A stretch of 64,000 nucleotides of DNA from Enterobacteriaceae bacterium (GCA_902363335.1 CABIZV010000007.1:220369-284368); one strand, 5' to 3'. Shown: positions 17,915-26,907, counted from the first letter of the stretch. Translations and numbers: made by a program. The notes: a model not told the origin generated them from the letters alone.

Positions 17915-18982
17915 ATGGGTTACCGTTATATAGGTTCAAAAGTAAAAGTTATTGATAACGTTATTGGAAAAATTTCTGAATTATGCCCCTCAAAGGGTCG
18001 GGTTGCTGATCTTATGTCAGGCACAGGTGTGATTTCAACAGAATTGAGAAAACGCGATTACAAAGTAACCGCCAATGATCTAATGACTTATTCATATCAT
18101 CATTCTATCGTTAACCTAAAATTCTCTAGCGCACCTAATTTTGAGAAGTTAATAGCATTTATATCAGATTTTCATGAAGTAAAACCTGAGTTTTCACCAT
18201 ACGAGAATGTTATTAATTTTTTGAATAATGTTAAACCAAAATGTGGCTACTTTTGGAACGAATTTTCTTGTGAAGGAAATCCTCAAAATAGTGAGAGACC
18301 AAGGAATTATTTTAGTCCAGAAAACGCTAGAAAACTAGATGGCATTAGAGAAGTCATAAACAATTTATCTTGTGATAATATTCTGACTGATTTGGAAAGA
18401 AGTTTATTGCTACATGATTTAATAATGGCGGCTAATGATATCGCTAATATTGCTGGTACATATGGACATTACATGTCCAGGCTAAATGGCAGGGCTTTGA
18501 CTCAGTTAAATCTTAAATGCACAGATTTATTTCTTAAATCTGATGTTGAAAATCACATTGTAATGCAAGGTTATGCCGAGGAGAATGCAAGCAAGATTCA
18601 ATGCGACCTATGTTATATTGATCCTCCATATATGAAAAGACAATATGCAGCCAATTATCATATATTAGAAACGTTAGCCCGTGGAGATGAACCAGAGGCA
18701 ATAGGTATTAGCGGATTAAGACCTTGGCGAGACCAGTATTCTAATTTTTGTACGAAAACTAAAATTAGAGATTCATTTAAGGAAATTATTACAAACATGG
18801 GATGTAATGAATTTCTTATAAGTTATAGTGAAGATGGATTACTTACAATAGAAGATTTTAATAAATTACTAGCTGATTTTGGTGATGTTAAAATAGAGGC
18901 GTTCACCCATAAAAGATTTAGAAGTAATAAAAGTGAATTACAAAATGAACTTACAGAGTACCTAATACATCTTCACCGTTGA
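17915..18982 (+). CDS. D12-class (Dam-like) DNA adenine methyltransferase
   Basis: 355 residues. It opens MGYRYIGSKVKVIDNV, the typical N-terminal SAM-binding start (YxGSK) of D12 methylases. Motif I-like DLMSGTGVIS lies at residues 32-41 and motif IV DPPY at 236-239. It methylates adenine N6; specificity unknown. Operon with the preceding methylase (gap of 2 bases). Two different adenine methylases side by side fit a restriction system with an asymmetric target, one enzyme per strand. A convergent HNH nuclease follows. Confidence 0.9.
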   Translation: MGYRYIGSKVKVIDNVIGKISELCPSKGRVADLMSGTGVISTELRKRDYKVTANDLMTYSYHHSIVNLKFSSAPNFEKLIAFISDFHEVKPEFSPYENVINFLNNVKPKCGYFWNEFSCEGNPQNSERPRNYFSPENARKLDGIREVINNLSCDNILTDLERSLLLHDLIMAANDIANIAGTYGHYMSRLNGRALTQLNLKCTDLFLKSDVENHIVMQGYAEENASKIQCDLCYIDPPYMKRQYAANYHILETLARGDEPEAIGISGLRPWRDQYSNFCTKTKIRDSFKEIITNMGCNEFLISYSEDGLLTIEDFNKLLADFGDVKIEAFTHKRFRSNKSELQNELTEYLIHLHR

Positions 18983-18987
18983 TTTTT

Positions 18988-19015
18988 AAGAGCCATATTT
19001 TGATATATGGCTCTT
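18988..19015. terminator. Hairpin between convergent genes
   Basis: Stem AAGAGCCATAT / ATATGGCTCTT (18988-18998 and 19005-19015), loop of six. It separates the converging methylase and nuclease genes and could serve both, but neither side has a strong T-run after the stem. Confidence 0.55.
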
Positions 19016-19019
19016 ACTA

Positions 19020-20120
19020 TCAAATGAGTGCTGTGTGTTTTGGATGCCATGTTATTGTATATGGCAAATCATTTATATTAATCTGTAAAGTTCCGACCCC
19101 ATGAGCATCGATGGAAATATTTTCTAGGTTTAAACCTGTAACTGTAGCATGGTGTAGCATTTTATGAATTAATGGGTTGACAACAATCAAATTTCGGATG
19201 TCGTCAGAGCCACCTTCACCGAGGGGTATTAGATGATGAACCTCTGTGTAGTCAATACCATCTTTTTTCTGAAAGGCAAACTGATTTCCAGTTATCTGAC
19301 ATGTGTTATTATATAAATTCTTCAGTTTTGTAACGATGGATTTGTTTCTTGCTTTTACTTTTCTAATATACTCCTTGCTCAGAACTTCGAACTGACTATT
19401 ATCATTATTAAATAAGTCATCAATAAATGTTGATTCGTCATTCGCAGGGTTATATACCCCTGAAGTATATGTTTCCGTTCCTTGAGATTGAAGAGGATAA
19501 TATTTATCTAACGGGTTTAAGTAAAGATAATCAGTGCTGTGAAAATTTATTATTCCACTATATCCTTCAGCGTCTGCCGGTAATGAAAACATGGAGTTAA
19601 TAGATTGCGGTGGAATACCTTTAAGGGGAAGTTGTGTCGTTCCGTCATTTAAAAACCACCCCGCCCATACTTTTCCCTCATAGGTAGCGGCAAGATAAAC
19701 CATGAGACCATCGGGGCATTGTGATCTATCTGTATTATCTACGGGGACAGGGAAGCCTGATTGTGGGTGCCAGGCCCTTACTCTGTTTGAGCGAGAGGAA
19801 AAAAGCTTCTGGCTAGTTATACTTACTGACTGTTGTCTTCTCTGATAAATTTTCAGAGACTGAACTGCCGGATTCTGACCATTATCTAATGTGAGACTAT
19901 AGATTGGGAATGTCCAGCTCGGCCCTTGTGTTTCTTGTTGAACAGAAACTCCATTTATTCCTGTAAAAAATTCGTGCCATTGTGCTGGTGTTACTGAGCT
20001 TGTTGGAAAATCTATATAAGCTTGACCTCCACCACCTAATTCCATGCCCGGTGGCTTATTAATGTTGAAAAAATCAGCGTTGGTTAAGTGTCTGTAAACT
20101 ATAGACTTTACTCTTTCCAT
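19020..20120 (-). CDS. HNH endonuclease, likely restriction enzyme of the island
   Basis: 366 residues. The C-terminal HNH domain (about residues 280-335) reads CQITGNQF, then EVHHLIPLGEGGSDDIRNLIVVNPLIHKMLHH. His-His, Asn and His are in place, with only one cysteine of the usual zinc pair visible. The N-terminal 270 residues are novel to me and could recognise DNA. The gene faces the two adenine methylases, so a restriction-modification role is likely; family knowledge says HNH restriction enzymes often sit beside their methylases. AGAAGG lies upstream of the ATG. Confidence 0.82.
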   Translation of the reverse strand: MERVKSIVYRHLTNADFFNINKPPGMELGGGGQAYIDFPTSSVTPAQWHEFFTGINGVSVQQETQGPSWTFPIYSLTLDNGQNPAVQSLKIYQRRQQSVSITSQKLFSSRSNRVRAWHPQSGFPVPVDNTDRSQCPDGLMVYLAATYEGKVWAGWFLNDGTTQLPLKGIPPQSINSMFSLPADAEGYSGIINFHSTDYLYLNPLDKYYPLQSQGTETYTSGVYNPANDESTFIDDLFNNDNSQFEVLSKEYIRKVKARNKSIVTKLKNLYNNTCQITGNQFAFQKKDGIDYTEVHHLIPLGEGGSDDIRNLIVVNPLIHKMLHHATVTGLNLENISIDAHGVGTLQININDLPYTITWHPKHTALI

Positions 20121-20311
20121 GATACTTACCTTCTAAGGTGCCATAGACTAAGACTATTGTACAAAAAATTGATTGTAAGTACATCCCTTTAGAGTAAATA
20201 CGAGGATATATTTATATCAATATATTGGTAAATAAAATTTCTTTGATGAATGTTGACTAGTTTTTAAAATATAATAGATTAATTTTATCAATGTTTTTAG
20301 GGTGGGGTAAT

Positions 20312-20551
20312 ATGAACTTTAAATTAATAATGTTTGTTAGCATTTTTATACTTTCAAATTTAATAAGTGTGATGTATATTTCACAGGCCCCTGATATGTT
20401 TTTAGTAATGTTAGGTTCAGCCCCGCAACTTAAGTCTCCTTCTTTATTTTATGCCATTTCAGTTTTAACTATATTATTGGATGTTGTTTTTCTTATGTTT
20501 TGGACTTTCATAGGATGCCTCCATCTAACTAATATAAAGCGAGAAAGGTGA
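20312..20551 (+). CDS. Small membrane protein of unknown function
   Basis: 79 residues from the ATG at 20312, chosen for the G-rich ribosome site GGTGGGG a few bases upstream. Two hydrophobic helices: residues 2-22 (FKLIMFVSIFILSNLISVMYI) and about 45-68 (ISVLTILLDVVFLMFWTFIGCL), with a short basic tail NIKRER. No known family recognised. Its stop codon directly abuts the stop codon of the convergent gene, with no bases in between. Confidence 0.55.
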   Translation: MNFKLIMFVSIFILSNLISVMYISQAPDMFLVMLGSAPQLKSPSLFYAISVLTILLDVVFLMFWTFIGCLHLTNIKRER

Positions 20552-21133
20552 TTAATTTTTCTTTTTGATAAGATGATAAAATACAAGCGCCAGCACTGAA
20601 AGAGATATCCCTATTTTTGCTTTAGATAGTATAGGGTTGTTTTCTACTTTTAAGTTTTTTATAGTTGGCTTTTTATCCTCGATTTCTCTTTTCCTCTCAT
20701 CACAAAATTCACTAAATGTTATGGCTACTTTTGCTGCACTACACATCATAAAGAGCAGCTTAATACTAAAAGTTCCTACGCTATTAACGTTAAAAAAATA
20801 TTCATTTTTAACAAGAGCATCAATACCAAAAAATAGAATTGAATAAAGCCCACAGAAGCCGATTCCTAATAATAAGAGGTCGTTAAATGCTTTGATTGAT
20901 TTTCTATTTTTTAAGTGTATTTTAAAAATTATCGCGCCGCCTAAGAATGGCAACAAATATAAAGTTTTTAATGCAACGTTTGAGTTTGCCAGTTCATTTA
21001 AGAAAACATACTTTTTAAATAGGATCGGTAAGTATAGTATAAAACCTGTTGATATAGTTACGGCGAATATGCATGTGAATGTAAATATAATAAAATCTCT
21101 TTTAAACGTAATTTCTTTATCACTTAACATCAT
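20552..21133 (-). CDS. Polytopic membrane protein of unknown function
   Basis: 193 residues with about five hydrophobic segments: residues 12-34, 50-70, 85-105, 115-138 and a C-terminal one at 170-187 (KIGISLSVLALVFYHLIKKK). The stretch between the last two helices is charged (CDERKREIEDKKPTIKNLKVE). No family recognised. Last gene before attR. Convergent with the 79-residue membrane protein, with abutting stop codons, so the two may be co-inherited as a unit. Confidence 0.6.
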   Translation of the reverse strand: MMLSDKEITFKRDFIIFTFTCIFAVTISTGFILYLPILFKKYVFLNELANSNVALKTLYLLPFLGGAIIFKIHLKNRKSIKAFNDLLLLGIGFCGLYSILFFGIDALVKNEYFFNVNSVGTFSIKLLFMMCSAAKVAITFSEFCDERKREIEDKKPTIKNLKVENNPILSKAKIGISLSVLALVFYHLIKKKN

Positions 21134-21392
21134 ATATCCCGTTACTTACATTTAAATCCTTTGTGTAGTGTATTTATTTAGGAAACAACATGCAAACTTT
21201 AACTCATACTAAAGTGTGAAGATTATCACTATCTAATCAATGAGTTGAACCGAATAGACAAATTCACTATAGCGAAAAAGGTATTAAATTTTCTATTTTA
21301 AATGTCTTTTAGTTATAAATAGCAGGTTTATAATGTGCAAAATGCCTGGCAATGATAGGCTTATATTGTCGATTCTATGATAACCACAGCAT

Positions 21393-21484
21393 TGATGGTA
21401 TCAATGATGGTATCATGTCAAAAGTGGTAAATTTTTATCTCTTAAGATCATAAGGATAGTTGCGATGTTCGAGTCCGGCCTTCG
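21393..21484. other. attR region: TGATGGTAT pair and 18-bp core
   Basis: The core GTTCGAGTCCGGCCTTCG at 21467-21484 repeats the leuX 3' end exactly. TGATGGTAT boxes lie at 21393-21401 and 21405-21413, with the same 12-bp phase as near attL. The 330 bp between the last island gene and the core hold no other recognisable feature. This marks the right end of the island. Confidence 0.85.
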
Positions 21485-21557
21485 CCCCGAATCTCACACA
21501 AATCCGCCGCAGACCACATTACCGTGGCCCGCGGCATAGCATCCTCAGCCTACAAAC

Positions 21558-21881
21558 CTACTTCCCCCCAATCACCCCAATAAACTCCCTAACCTGCCTC
21601 TGCTTCCTACCCGACAGCTTCCCCACCGCCCGCATCATCCCTTGCACTTCGTCCGATTCCGGCTCTATCGCCGTCAGCACCATGCACCCCTTCATCACCC
21701 GTACTTCCACCTTTGTACCGGTGCTAAACCCCGCCGCTTCGAGCCATGCGCCTTTCATCGTCACGGCGGGAATACGCTGGTAATCCGGATGACGGCTCGC
21801 ATAACTCACAGTTAAGTGGCGCTTATTCTCTGGAGACACTTCTGGATCAAACGAATCTGCAATACAATCGACGTTAGTCAT
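21558..21881 (-). CDS. symE: SymE-type SOS-induced toxin
   Basis: 107 residues from the ATG at 21881. [30 protein letters not shown] is very close to E. coli SymE as I remember it, followed by [17 protein letters not shown] (AbrB-like fold) and the tail [18 protein letters not shown]. In E. coli, SymE is LexA-repressed and held down by the antisense RNA SymR. A LexA-like box lies about 80 bp upstream here. AGGA precedes the start; an in-frame extension to 21938 is not supported. It lies just outside the island's right end, in front of the type I secretion operon. Confidence 0.9.
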   Translation of the reverse strand: MTNVDCIADSFDPEVSPENKRHLTVSYASRHPDYQRIPAVTMKGAWLEAAGFSTGTKVEVRVMKGCMVLTAIEPESDEVQGMMRAVGKLSGRKQRQVREFIGVIGGK

Positions 21882-21915
21882 GATGGCTATTCCTGATAAA
21901 TAGTTGTTGTGATCA

Positions 21916-21949
21916 GCGATGTGGGAGTGGTGGAACACTCCCGCATCGC
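21916..21949. ncRNA. Hairpin in symE leader; possible SymR region
   Basis: A long stem GCGATGTGGGAGTG / CACTCCCGCATCGC (one G-U pair) with loop GTGGAA lies in the symE 5' leader, opposite strand to where SymR would run. It may be part of the leader RNA or the 3' end of an antisense RNA. No T-run follows, so the exact RNA cannot be drawn. Confidence 0.35.
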
Positions 21950-21960
21950 GCTAAATAACA

Positions 21961-21976
21961 CTGTAAATATACCCAG
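21961..21976. promoter_or_regulatory. Candidate LexA box of symE
   Basis: CTGTAAATATACCCAG matches CTG-N10-CAG and differs from the CTGT-N8-ACAG consensus at one position. It lies 80 bp upstream of the symE start and covers a TATATT-like -10 on the minus strand, as expected for SOS control. Confidence 0.7.
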
Positions 21977-22047
21977 CTACAACACCTAAAACCAGCCCAA
22001 CAAAAGTACGAATCAACACCAAACTGGAAACCGTAATAAATAACCCA

Positions 22048-23304
22048 TTACCGCTCCCTCAACGCCTCCTTCACCTTATTAAACGGCTTCACCATATAAT
22101 CCATCACCGTCTTCTCACCGGTCTTAATATCCACGTTCGCAATCATCCCAGGCACAATATTAAAACGCTTCCCGGCCTTATTTTGCAGATAATCATTCTC
22201 GGTGCGGATAAACACCCGGTAATAATAGATCTCCGGCTTCGCCTCATCCTGGATCGTATCCGGCGAAATACTGTCGACCACGCCCTTTAATCCGCCGTAG
22301 ATCGCATAGTCGTACGCGGTGATCTTCACCAGCGCTGCCTGATCCGGGTGAATAAACGCAATATCGCGCGGTGACAGCCGCGTCTCGATCAGCAAATGAT
22401 CGTCCATCGGTACAATTTCCATCAGTTCACCGTTTGGCGGAATGACCCCGCCCAGCGTGTTCACCTTGATGTTTTTCACAATCCCTTTCACCGGTGAACG
22501 CACCGTCATGCGCGTCACGCTGTCGGTTCGCCCCTTGATGATCTCAGATAACGACGCGGCTTCCGCCGTGGCTTTCGCCAGTTCTTCACGCGCCTGTACC
22601 AGATACTGTGAGCGCAGATCGAGGATCTTCAACTGCAAATCAGAGCGTTGGCGTTCCAAGCGCAGCACTTCCACGTTACTCGCTGCCCCCGTGGTCGCCA
22701 GTCTGCGGGTGATTGCCAGCTCGCTGTCCACCGCCTTTAACGAATCATCAATCCGCGCTTTTGAGTCGGTGAACTGGCTGCGGCGCAGCTTATACAATCG
22801 AGTCTCGGAGGCGACCAGCAGCGGCACGGCGTTCAGCTCGGCGGGGAAGGTGAGGGGCAATTCGTTCACCTCAGCAGACAAGCGAGCGCTGGCGGCGAGT
22901 GCGGCCTGATAGCGCGCCACGCTCTCGCCGACGTTCGAGGCGGAACGGGTCGGGTCGAGGCGGGCGACCACTTCACCCGGTTCGACGCGCTGGCCTTCGC
23001 GCACGTTCAGCGCCACCAGAATGCCGCCGTCCAGCGACTGTAACACCTGCTCGCGGGAGCTGGGGATCACTTTGCCGGTGCCGGTGGAGACTTCGTCCAG
23101 CGTGCCGAACGACGCCCAGATCCACGCCACAATCAGCAGCAGCCCGCTGATGGTGATGATATGGCCGGAGCGCGACAGGCTGTGGTTATCAAAATCATTT
23201 TCACCGTGATCGCGGGTCCAGTTCAGCGGCCGGGCGTTGGCGGGCGTCGGGATCGGCGCCGGTTCTGGGGGAATTACCGCCAAATCAGGCTGGTCGTCTT
23301 TCAT
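22048..23304 (-). CDS. HlyD-family membrane fusion protein of the type I secretion system (BapD/LapC-like)
   Basis: 418 residues. A cytosolic N-terminus rich in Pro is followed by one membrane helix (about residues 48-66, IITISGLLLIVAWIWASF), then the lipoyl half-motif GKVIPSSREQVLQSLDGGILVALNVREGQRVEPGEVVARLD, a coiled coil (about 130-260) and the second barrel part with RSPVKGIVKNIKVNTLGGVIPPNGELMEIVP. It links the inner-membrane ABC exporter to the TolC-like channel. It overlaps the ABC gene by 20 bases and is the last gene of the leftward operon TolC-ABC-HlyD. The upstream adhesin is the likely substrate. Confidence 0.93.
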   Translation of the reverse strand: MKDDQPDLAVIPPEPAPIPTPANARPLNWTRDHGENDFDNHSLSRSGHIITISGLLLIVAWIWASFGTLDEVSTGTGKVIPSSREQVLQSLDGGILVALNVREGQRVEPGEVVARLDPTRSASNVGESVARYQAALAASARLSAEVNELPLTFPAELNAVPLLVASETRLYKLRRSQFTDSKARIDDSLKAVDSELAITRRLATTGAASNVEVLRLERQRSDLQLKILDLRSQYLVQAREELAKATAEAASLSEIIKGRTDSVTRMTVRSPVKGIVKNIKVNTLGGVIPPNGELMEIVPMDDHLLIETRLSPRDIAFIHPDQAALVKITAYDYAIYGGLKGVVDSISPDTIQDEAKPEIYYYRVFIRTENDYLQNKAGKRFNIVPGMIANVDIKTGEKTVMDYMVKPFNKVKEALRER

Positions 23305-25462
23305 TATTCACCTCCGCAACATCCGCGCCTTTGCGCGCCATCGCTTGTTCTTTTGGCATATCCATCACCAGCGCACCGTCTTTGAGCACCAGTACCCGGT
23401 TGACGATGGAGAGCACCGCGCTGCGGTGGGTGGCGATAATCAACGTGCGGCCCGCCAGCCAGTTGCCCAGGCGGTCGAGGAAGTCGCGCTCGGTGTGTTC
23501 GTCGAGCGATGCGGTCGGTTCGTCGAGCAGCACGATATTCGGGTCGCGCAGGATCAGGCGTGCCAGCAGCAGCGACTGCCGTTGCCCGCCGGAAAGCCCC
23601 AGCCCGCCCTCCATCACCACGTGATCGAGGCCATGCGGCAGCTTGCGCACCAGAATGTCCGCGCCGCACATCTCGAGGGCGGCGATAATCTCCTCGTCGC
23701 GCGCTTGCGGTGCGCCGAGCGTCAGGTTATCGCGCAGCGAACCGTGGAACAGCCGGGCGTTCTGCGTCATCAGACCGGTGTTGCGCCGCAGGTCGGCGAC
23801 GTCAATGTGCGGCAGGCTGAGCGAGTCAAGACGCAGCTCGCCTTGTTCCAGCGGTACGCCGCCAATCAGCGCTTGCAGGAAGGTCGATTTACCCGCGCCG
23901 TTGCGGCCCAGCACGGCAATGCGCTCCCCGGCGACAATCTCCAGTTTGCCGACGCGCAGCGGGACGGTTGGAGAGTCCGGGCGATAGCGAAACGCGGTAT
24001 CGGTAAACTGGTAGTTGCCATGCAGCACGTCGCGGTGCAGGCGCTGCGAGTCTTCGCCGTTCTCCACCGGCAACTGCATAATGCTGTCGATGCCGGATTT
24101 GGCGGCCTTGGCCTGCTGCCAGCGCGCCAGCACGCCGCACAGTGCGGCCATCGGCGCAATCATGCGCGATGAAAGCTGCGAGGCGGCGACAATCGCCCCG
24201 GTGGTGATGTCGCCGTTGATGACCATCGGCGCGCCCACCACAATCACGACGGCATACACCAGCCCCTGAATAGTAGTGCCCCAGGAAAGCAGGCCCTGCG
24301 TCAGGCGACGGCTTTTCATGCCGGTCTGGGCGGTGATGCGAATGTAGCTGTTCCACTGTTGCAGGAAGCGGGTCTCCGCCTGCATCAGCTTAATGTCCTC
24401 CAGCCCCTGCACGCTCTCCACCAGCACGGCATTGCGCAGGGTTGATTCCTGCACGTGTTCTTGCGCCAGCGCGGCGAGTTTGCGCTGCAATAACAGGCCG
24501 GGGGCCAGCATGATGATGGCGGCGACCGGCGCAATCCATGCTAATTGCGGGGCGATAATCGCCATCACCAGCAGGAACAGGAAGAAGAACGGCAGGTCGG
24601 CAATCACCGAGACGGTGGTGGAGGTGACCATCTCGCGAATCGACTCCAGCTCGCGGAGCTGGGAGATAAAGCTACCGGTGGAACGGGGGACGGCGCTGGT
24701 GCGCAGGCGCAGCGCGTGGCCGAATACCCGGTCGGAGATGCGCATATCGGCCTGCTTGCCGAGAATGTCGGTGACGTGGCTGCGCATCAGGCGCATGGCG
24801 AAACCAAAGGCCACGGCAATCAGCACGCCGATAAACAGCACGTACAACGTCGGGTAAGACTGGGCGGGGATCACCCGGTCGTAGACCTGCATCGAGAATA
24901 AAATCCCGGCCATCGACAGGACGTTAATCACCAGCGACGCCAGCATTACGTGCCAGTAAGGTTTGATTTTGACCATCACCAGCTGGCGCAGCCAGCCGGG
25001 GTCAAAGCTGGAGAGATACTCTTCGGTGCGGCTGTCGCGCGCCATCGCCGCCGGACGGAAGGCGACCACGTGACGGATCTCTGCCAGCAGTTCGGTTAGC
25101 GGCTGGGTGGTGATGAGGTCGGCGTCGCGACTAAAGCTGACGCCGACGTTGGCCTCGCCGTCGAAGCTGTGAATGATCGCCACCTGGCCATCTTTTAGCT
25201 GTACCACCAGCGGCAAGCGCCAGCCGGTCACGTCGTCGAGCTTATCGTCAAGCATGCGGCTGGAAAGGCCAATGTGGCGCGCCATGTTCTTGAGCGCCGT
25301 CGCCAGCGGTTTACCCAACTGCCAGCGGGCCATCGCCTGTAATCCGCCGGGGGAGAAGGTGAGACGGTAGTGCGTCGCCACCTGGCTTATCGCCGCTACC
25401 CAGGCATTGAGGGCTTTGGCATCGAGCAGTTCCTGCTCGGTAACGCGTGCGGTGCCGCTCAT
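23285..25462 (-). CDS. Type I secretion ABC exporter (BapC/LapB-like)
   Basis: 725 residues. An N-terminal C39-like domain (about 1-140) lacks any cysteine, so it is not a peptidase; it may bind substrate as in other RTX-type exporters. Five or six membrane helices lie between about 170 and 440. The ATPase domain has Walker A GRNGAGKST near residue 520, signature LSGGQRQSL near 624 and Walker B IVLLDEPTAS near 644. It drives export of the adhesin across the inner membrane. The start overlaps the TolC gene stop (ATGA), so it is translationally coupled. Confidence 0.95.
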   Translation of the reverse strand: MSGTARVTEQELLDAKALNAWVAAISQVATHYRLTFSPGGLQAMARWQLGKPLATALKNMARHIGLSSRMLDDKLDDVTGWRLPLVVQLKDGQVAIIHSFDGEANVGVSFSRDADLITTQPLTELLAEIRHVVAFRPAAMARDSRTEEYLSSFDPGWLRQLVMVKIKPYWHVMLASLVINVLSMAGILFSMQVYDRVIPAQSYPTLYVLFIGVLIAVAFGFAMRLMRSHVTDILGKQADMRISDRVFGHALRLRTSAVPRSTGSFISQLRELESIREMVTSTTVSVIADLPFFFLFLLVMAIIAPQLAWIAPVAAIIMLAPGLLLQRKLAALAQEHVQESTLRNAVLVESVQGLEDIKLMQAETRFLQQWNSYIRITAQTGMKSRRLTQGLLSWGTTIQGLVYAVVIVVGAPMVINGDITTGAIVAASQLSSRMIAPMAALCGVLARWQQAKAAKSGIDSIMQLPVENGEDSQRLHRDVLHGNYQFTDTAFRYRPDSPTVPLRVGKLEIVAGERIAVLGRNGAGKSTFLQALIGGVPLEQGELRLDSLSLPHIDVADLRRNTGLMTQNARLFHGSLRDNLTLGAPQARDEEIIAALEMCGADILVRKLPHGLDHVVMEGGLGLSGGQRQSLLLARLILRDPNIVLLDEPTASLDEHTERDFLDRLGNWLAGRTLIIATHRSAVLSIVNRVLVLKDGALVMDMPKEQAMARKGADVAEVNNERRPA

Positions 25463-26907
25463 GGTTGGATCTCCACGCCCTGAATGGACAGGTTATTAAG
25501 CGCAAACTGCTGGCGCGTGCGCCCGGTGTTGTACAGGCAGTCGAGCTGCAAGGTGCGCAGCTGGCTTTCGGTTTGCTGTTGGGTGAAGCGCGCCTGGTAG
25601 ACTTCCTGCTCGGCGTTCAATACGTCGAGGAACGGGCGCGAACCCAGGTCGAGATATTGTTGTTGGTACAGGACGCGGGTTTTTTCGGTCAGCGCTTGCT
25701 GGCGGGTCTGGATCTGTAACGCCTGTTCGAGGCTGATGGACTCATTTTGCGCGGCGCTCAGTTGCTGGCGCACTTCAAGCTGCGCGCTACGTACCGCCGT
25801 GGTGGCGGCGTCGAGGCTGTATTGGGCGGCATCTCGGTTGGCGGTAAGGCCGCCGCCTTGATAAATCGGCATTTTTACCCGCACATAGGCGGCGTATTGC
25901 GTGCGGTCGAGCCGGTCGCTGTTGGAGTAGCGGTCGTTCAGGTAGTGGGTGATCTCCGGTTCCAGCGAGATGGTCGGTTTCATCTGCGCTTCGGCCCCGG
26001 CGAGCTGCGCGGCGGCCTGGTTTACCCGCGCGCGCGCCGCCAGTACGGAAGGGACGAGCTGGTCGTTAATATCCGCGACGTGGCAGGACTTGCCAAGCGA
26101 GGTCGGAAATTCATTGCTCACCGTGCCAATGCTGTTCCAGCCGAGATAGGTAATCAGCGTCGCCCGCCAGCGTTCGAGGCTGGCCTGATATTGGGTGAGC
26201 GTGGCCCGCGCGCCTTCAATACGGGCGTCGGTCTGCACCACGTCGGAGAGGGAACTGGCGCCTTCACTGTTACGCTGGTTGGCGAGCTTGCCGAGCTGGG
26301 TCAGGGAGTTGAGCTGTTCGCTGGCGATGGCGACCAGCTCCTGGTATCCCTGTACCTGCACCAGCGCGGCGGCGGTATCGTGGGCGATTTTATCAATGCT
26401 TAACAGCACGGTTGCCTGCTGTGCCGCCACTTCGGCATTGGCTTCGCGCACCGAGCTGTCGACTTTGCCGAAGTCGTAGAGCATCTGGGAGAGCGAGAGG
26501 ACTAACGACGGGACATAATCGTTATTGTTGGAGTAGCTGTTGGTGACGCTGTTGTTCATGCCGCCGCTGATCTGCGGATAGTATTTGGCGCGGGCGACAT
26601 CGACCTTCGAGGCGCTGGTAAACAGCTTCCCGGCTTCGGTGCCAATGTCTGGATACCATTGCACGGCGCGCAAAACGGCCTGGTTGACGGTGAGGACGGC
26701 GGGGGGCGCGGCGGCCATCGCCATGCCCGGATCACGGCCTTTTAAGTTCGGCAGTTCATCTTCGACGACGATTTTTTGCGGATTAATTTGTCGGGCGTTT
26801 TCCGCCTCCGGCGAGCCCCATACGGCCCAGGCGTCAGATAATAGAAATGGCTGGATGCAGGCGACTAGCCAAAGCAGGCGCGTGTGCTTTTGATTTTGCT
26901 TTCCCAT
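25459..26907 (-). CDS. TolC-family outer membrane channel (BapB/LapE-like)
   Basis: 482 residues. Signal peptide about residues 1-28 (LLWLVACIQPFLLSDAWA). The two repeated halves of outer membrane efflux proteins are visible: INQAVLRAVQWYPDIG...VDVARAKYYPQISGG and ARARVNQAAAQLAGAEAQMKPTISLEPEI. It has the usual coiled regions and a typical NVLNAEQEVYQAR ending. It forms the trimeric exit duct for the type I system. First gene of the TolC-ABC-HlyD operon. A 321-bp gap with a terminator and BIME separates it from the adhesin gene upstream. Confidence 0.93.
   Translation of the reverse strand: MGKQNQKHTRLLWLVACIQPFLLSDAWAVWGSPEAENARQINPQKIVVEDELPNLKGRDPGMAMAAAPPAVLTVNQAVLRAVQWYPDIGTEAGKLFTSASKVDVARAKYYPQISGGMNNSVTNSYSNNNDYVPSLVLSLSQMLYDFGKVDSSVREANAEVAAQQATVLLSIDKIAHDTAAALVQVQGYQELVAIASEQLNSLTQLGKLANQRNSEGASSLSDVVQTDARIEGARATLTQYQASLERWRATLITYLGWNSIGTVSNEFPTSLGKSCHVADINDQLVPSVLAARARVNQAAAQLAGAEAQMKPTISLEPEITHYLNDRYSNSDRLDRTQYAAYVRVKMPIYQGGGLTANRDAAQYSLDAATTAVRSAQLEVRQQLSAAQNESISLEQALQIQTRQQALTEKTRVLYQQQYLDLGSRPFLDVLNAEQEVYQARFTQQQTESQLRTLQLDCLYNTGRTRQQFALNNLSIQGVEIQP

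Noticed and set aside
21950..22047. Short hydrophobic frame (about 23-30 residues, ending VAGYIYSVI) between the HlyD gene and symE
   Set aside because: No ATG and no ribosome site; only GTG/TTG starts inside the symE control region. A tiny membrane peptide cannot be excluded but is not supported.
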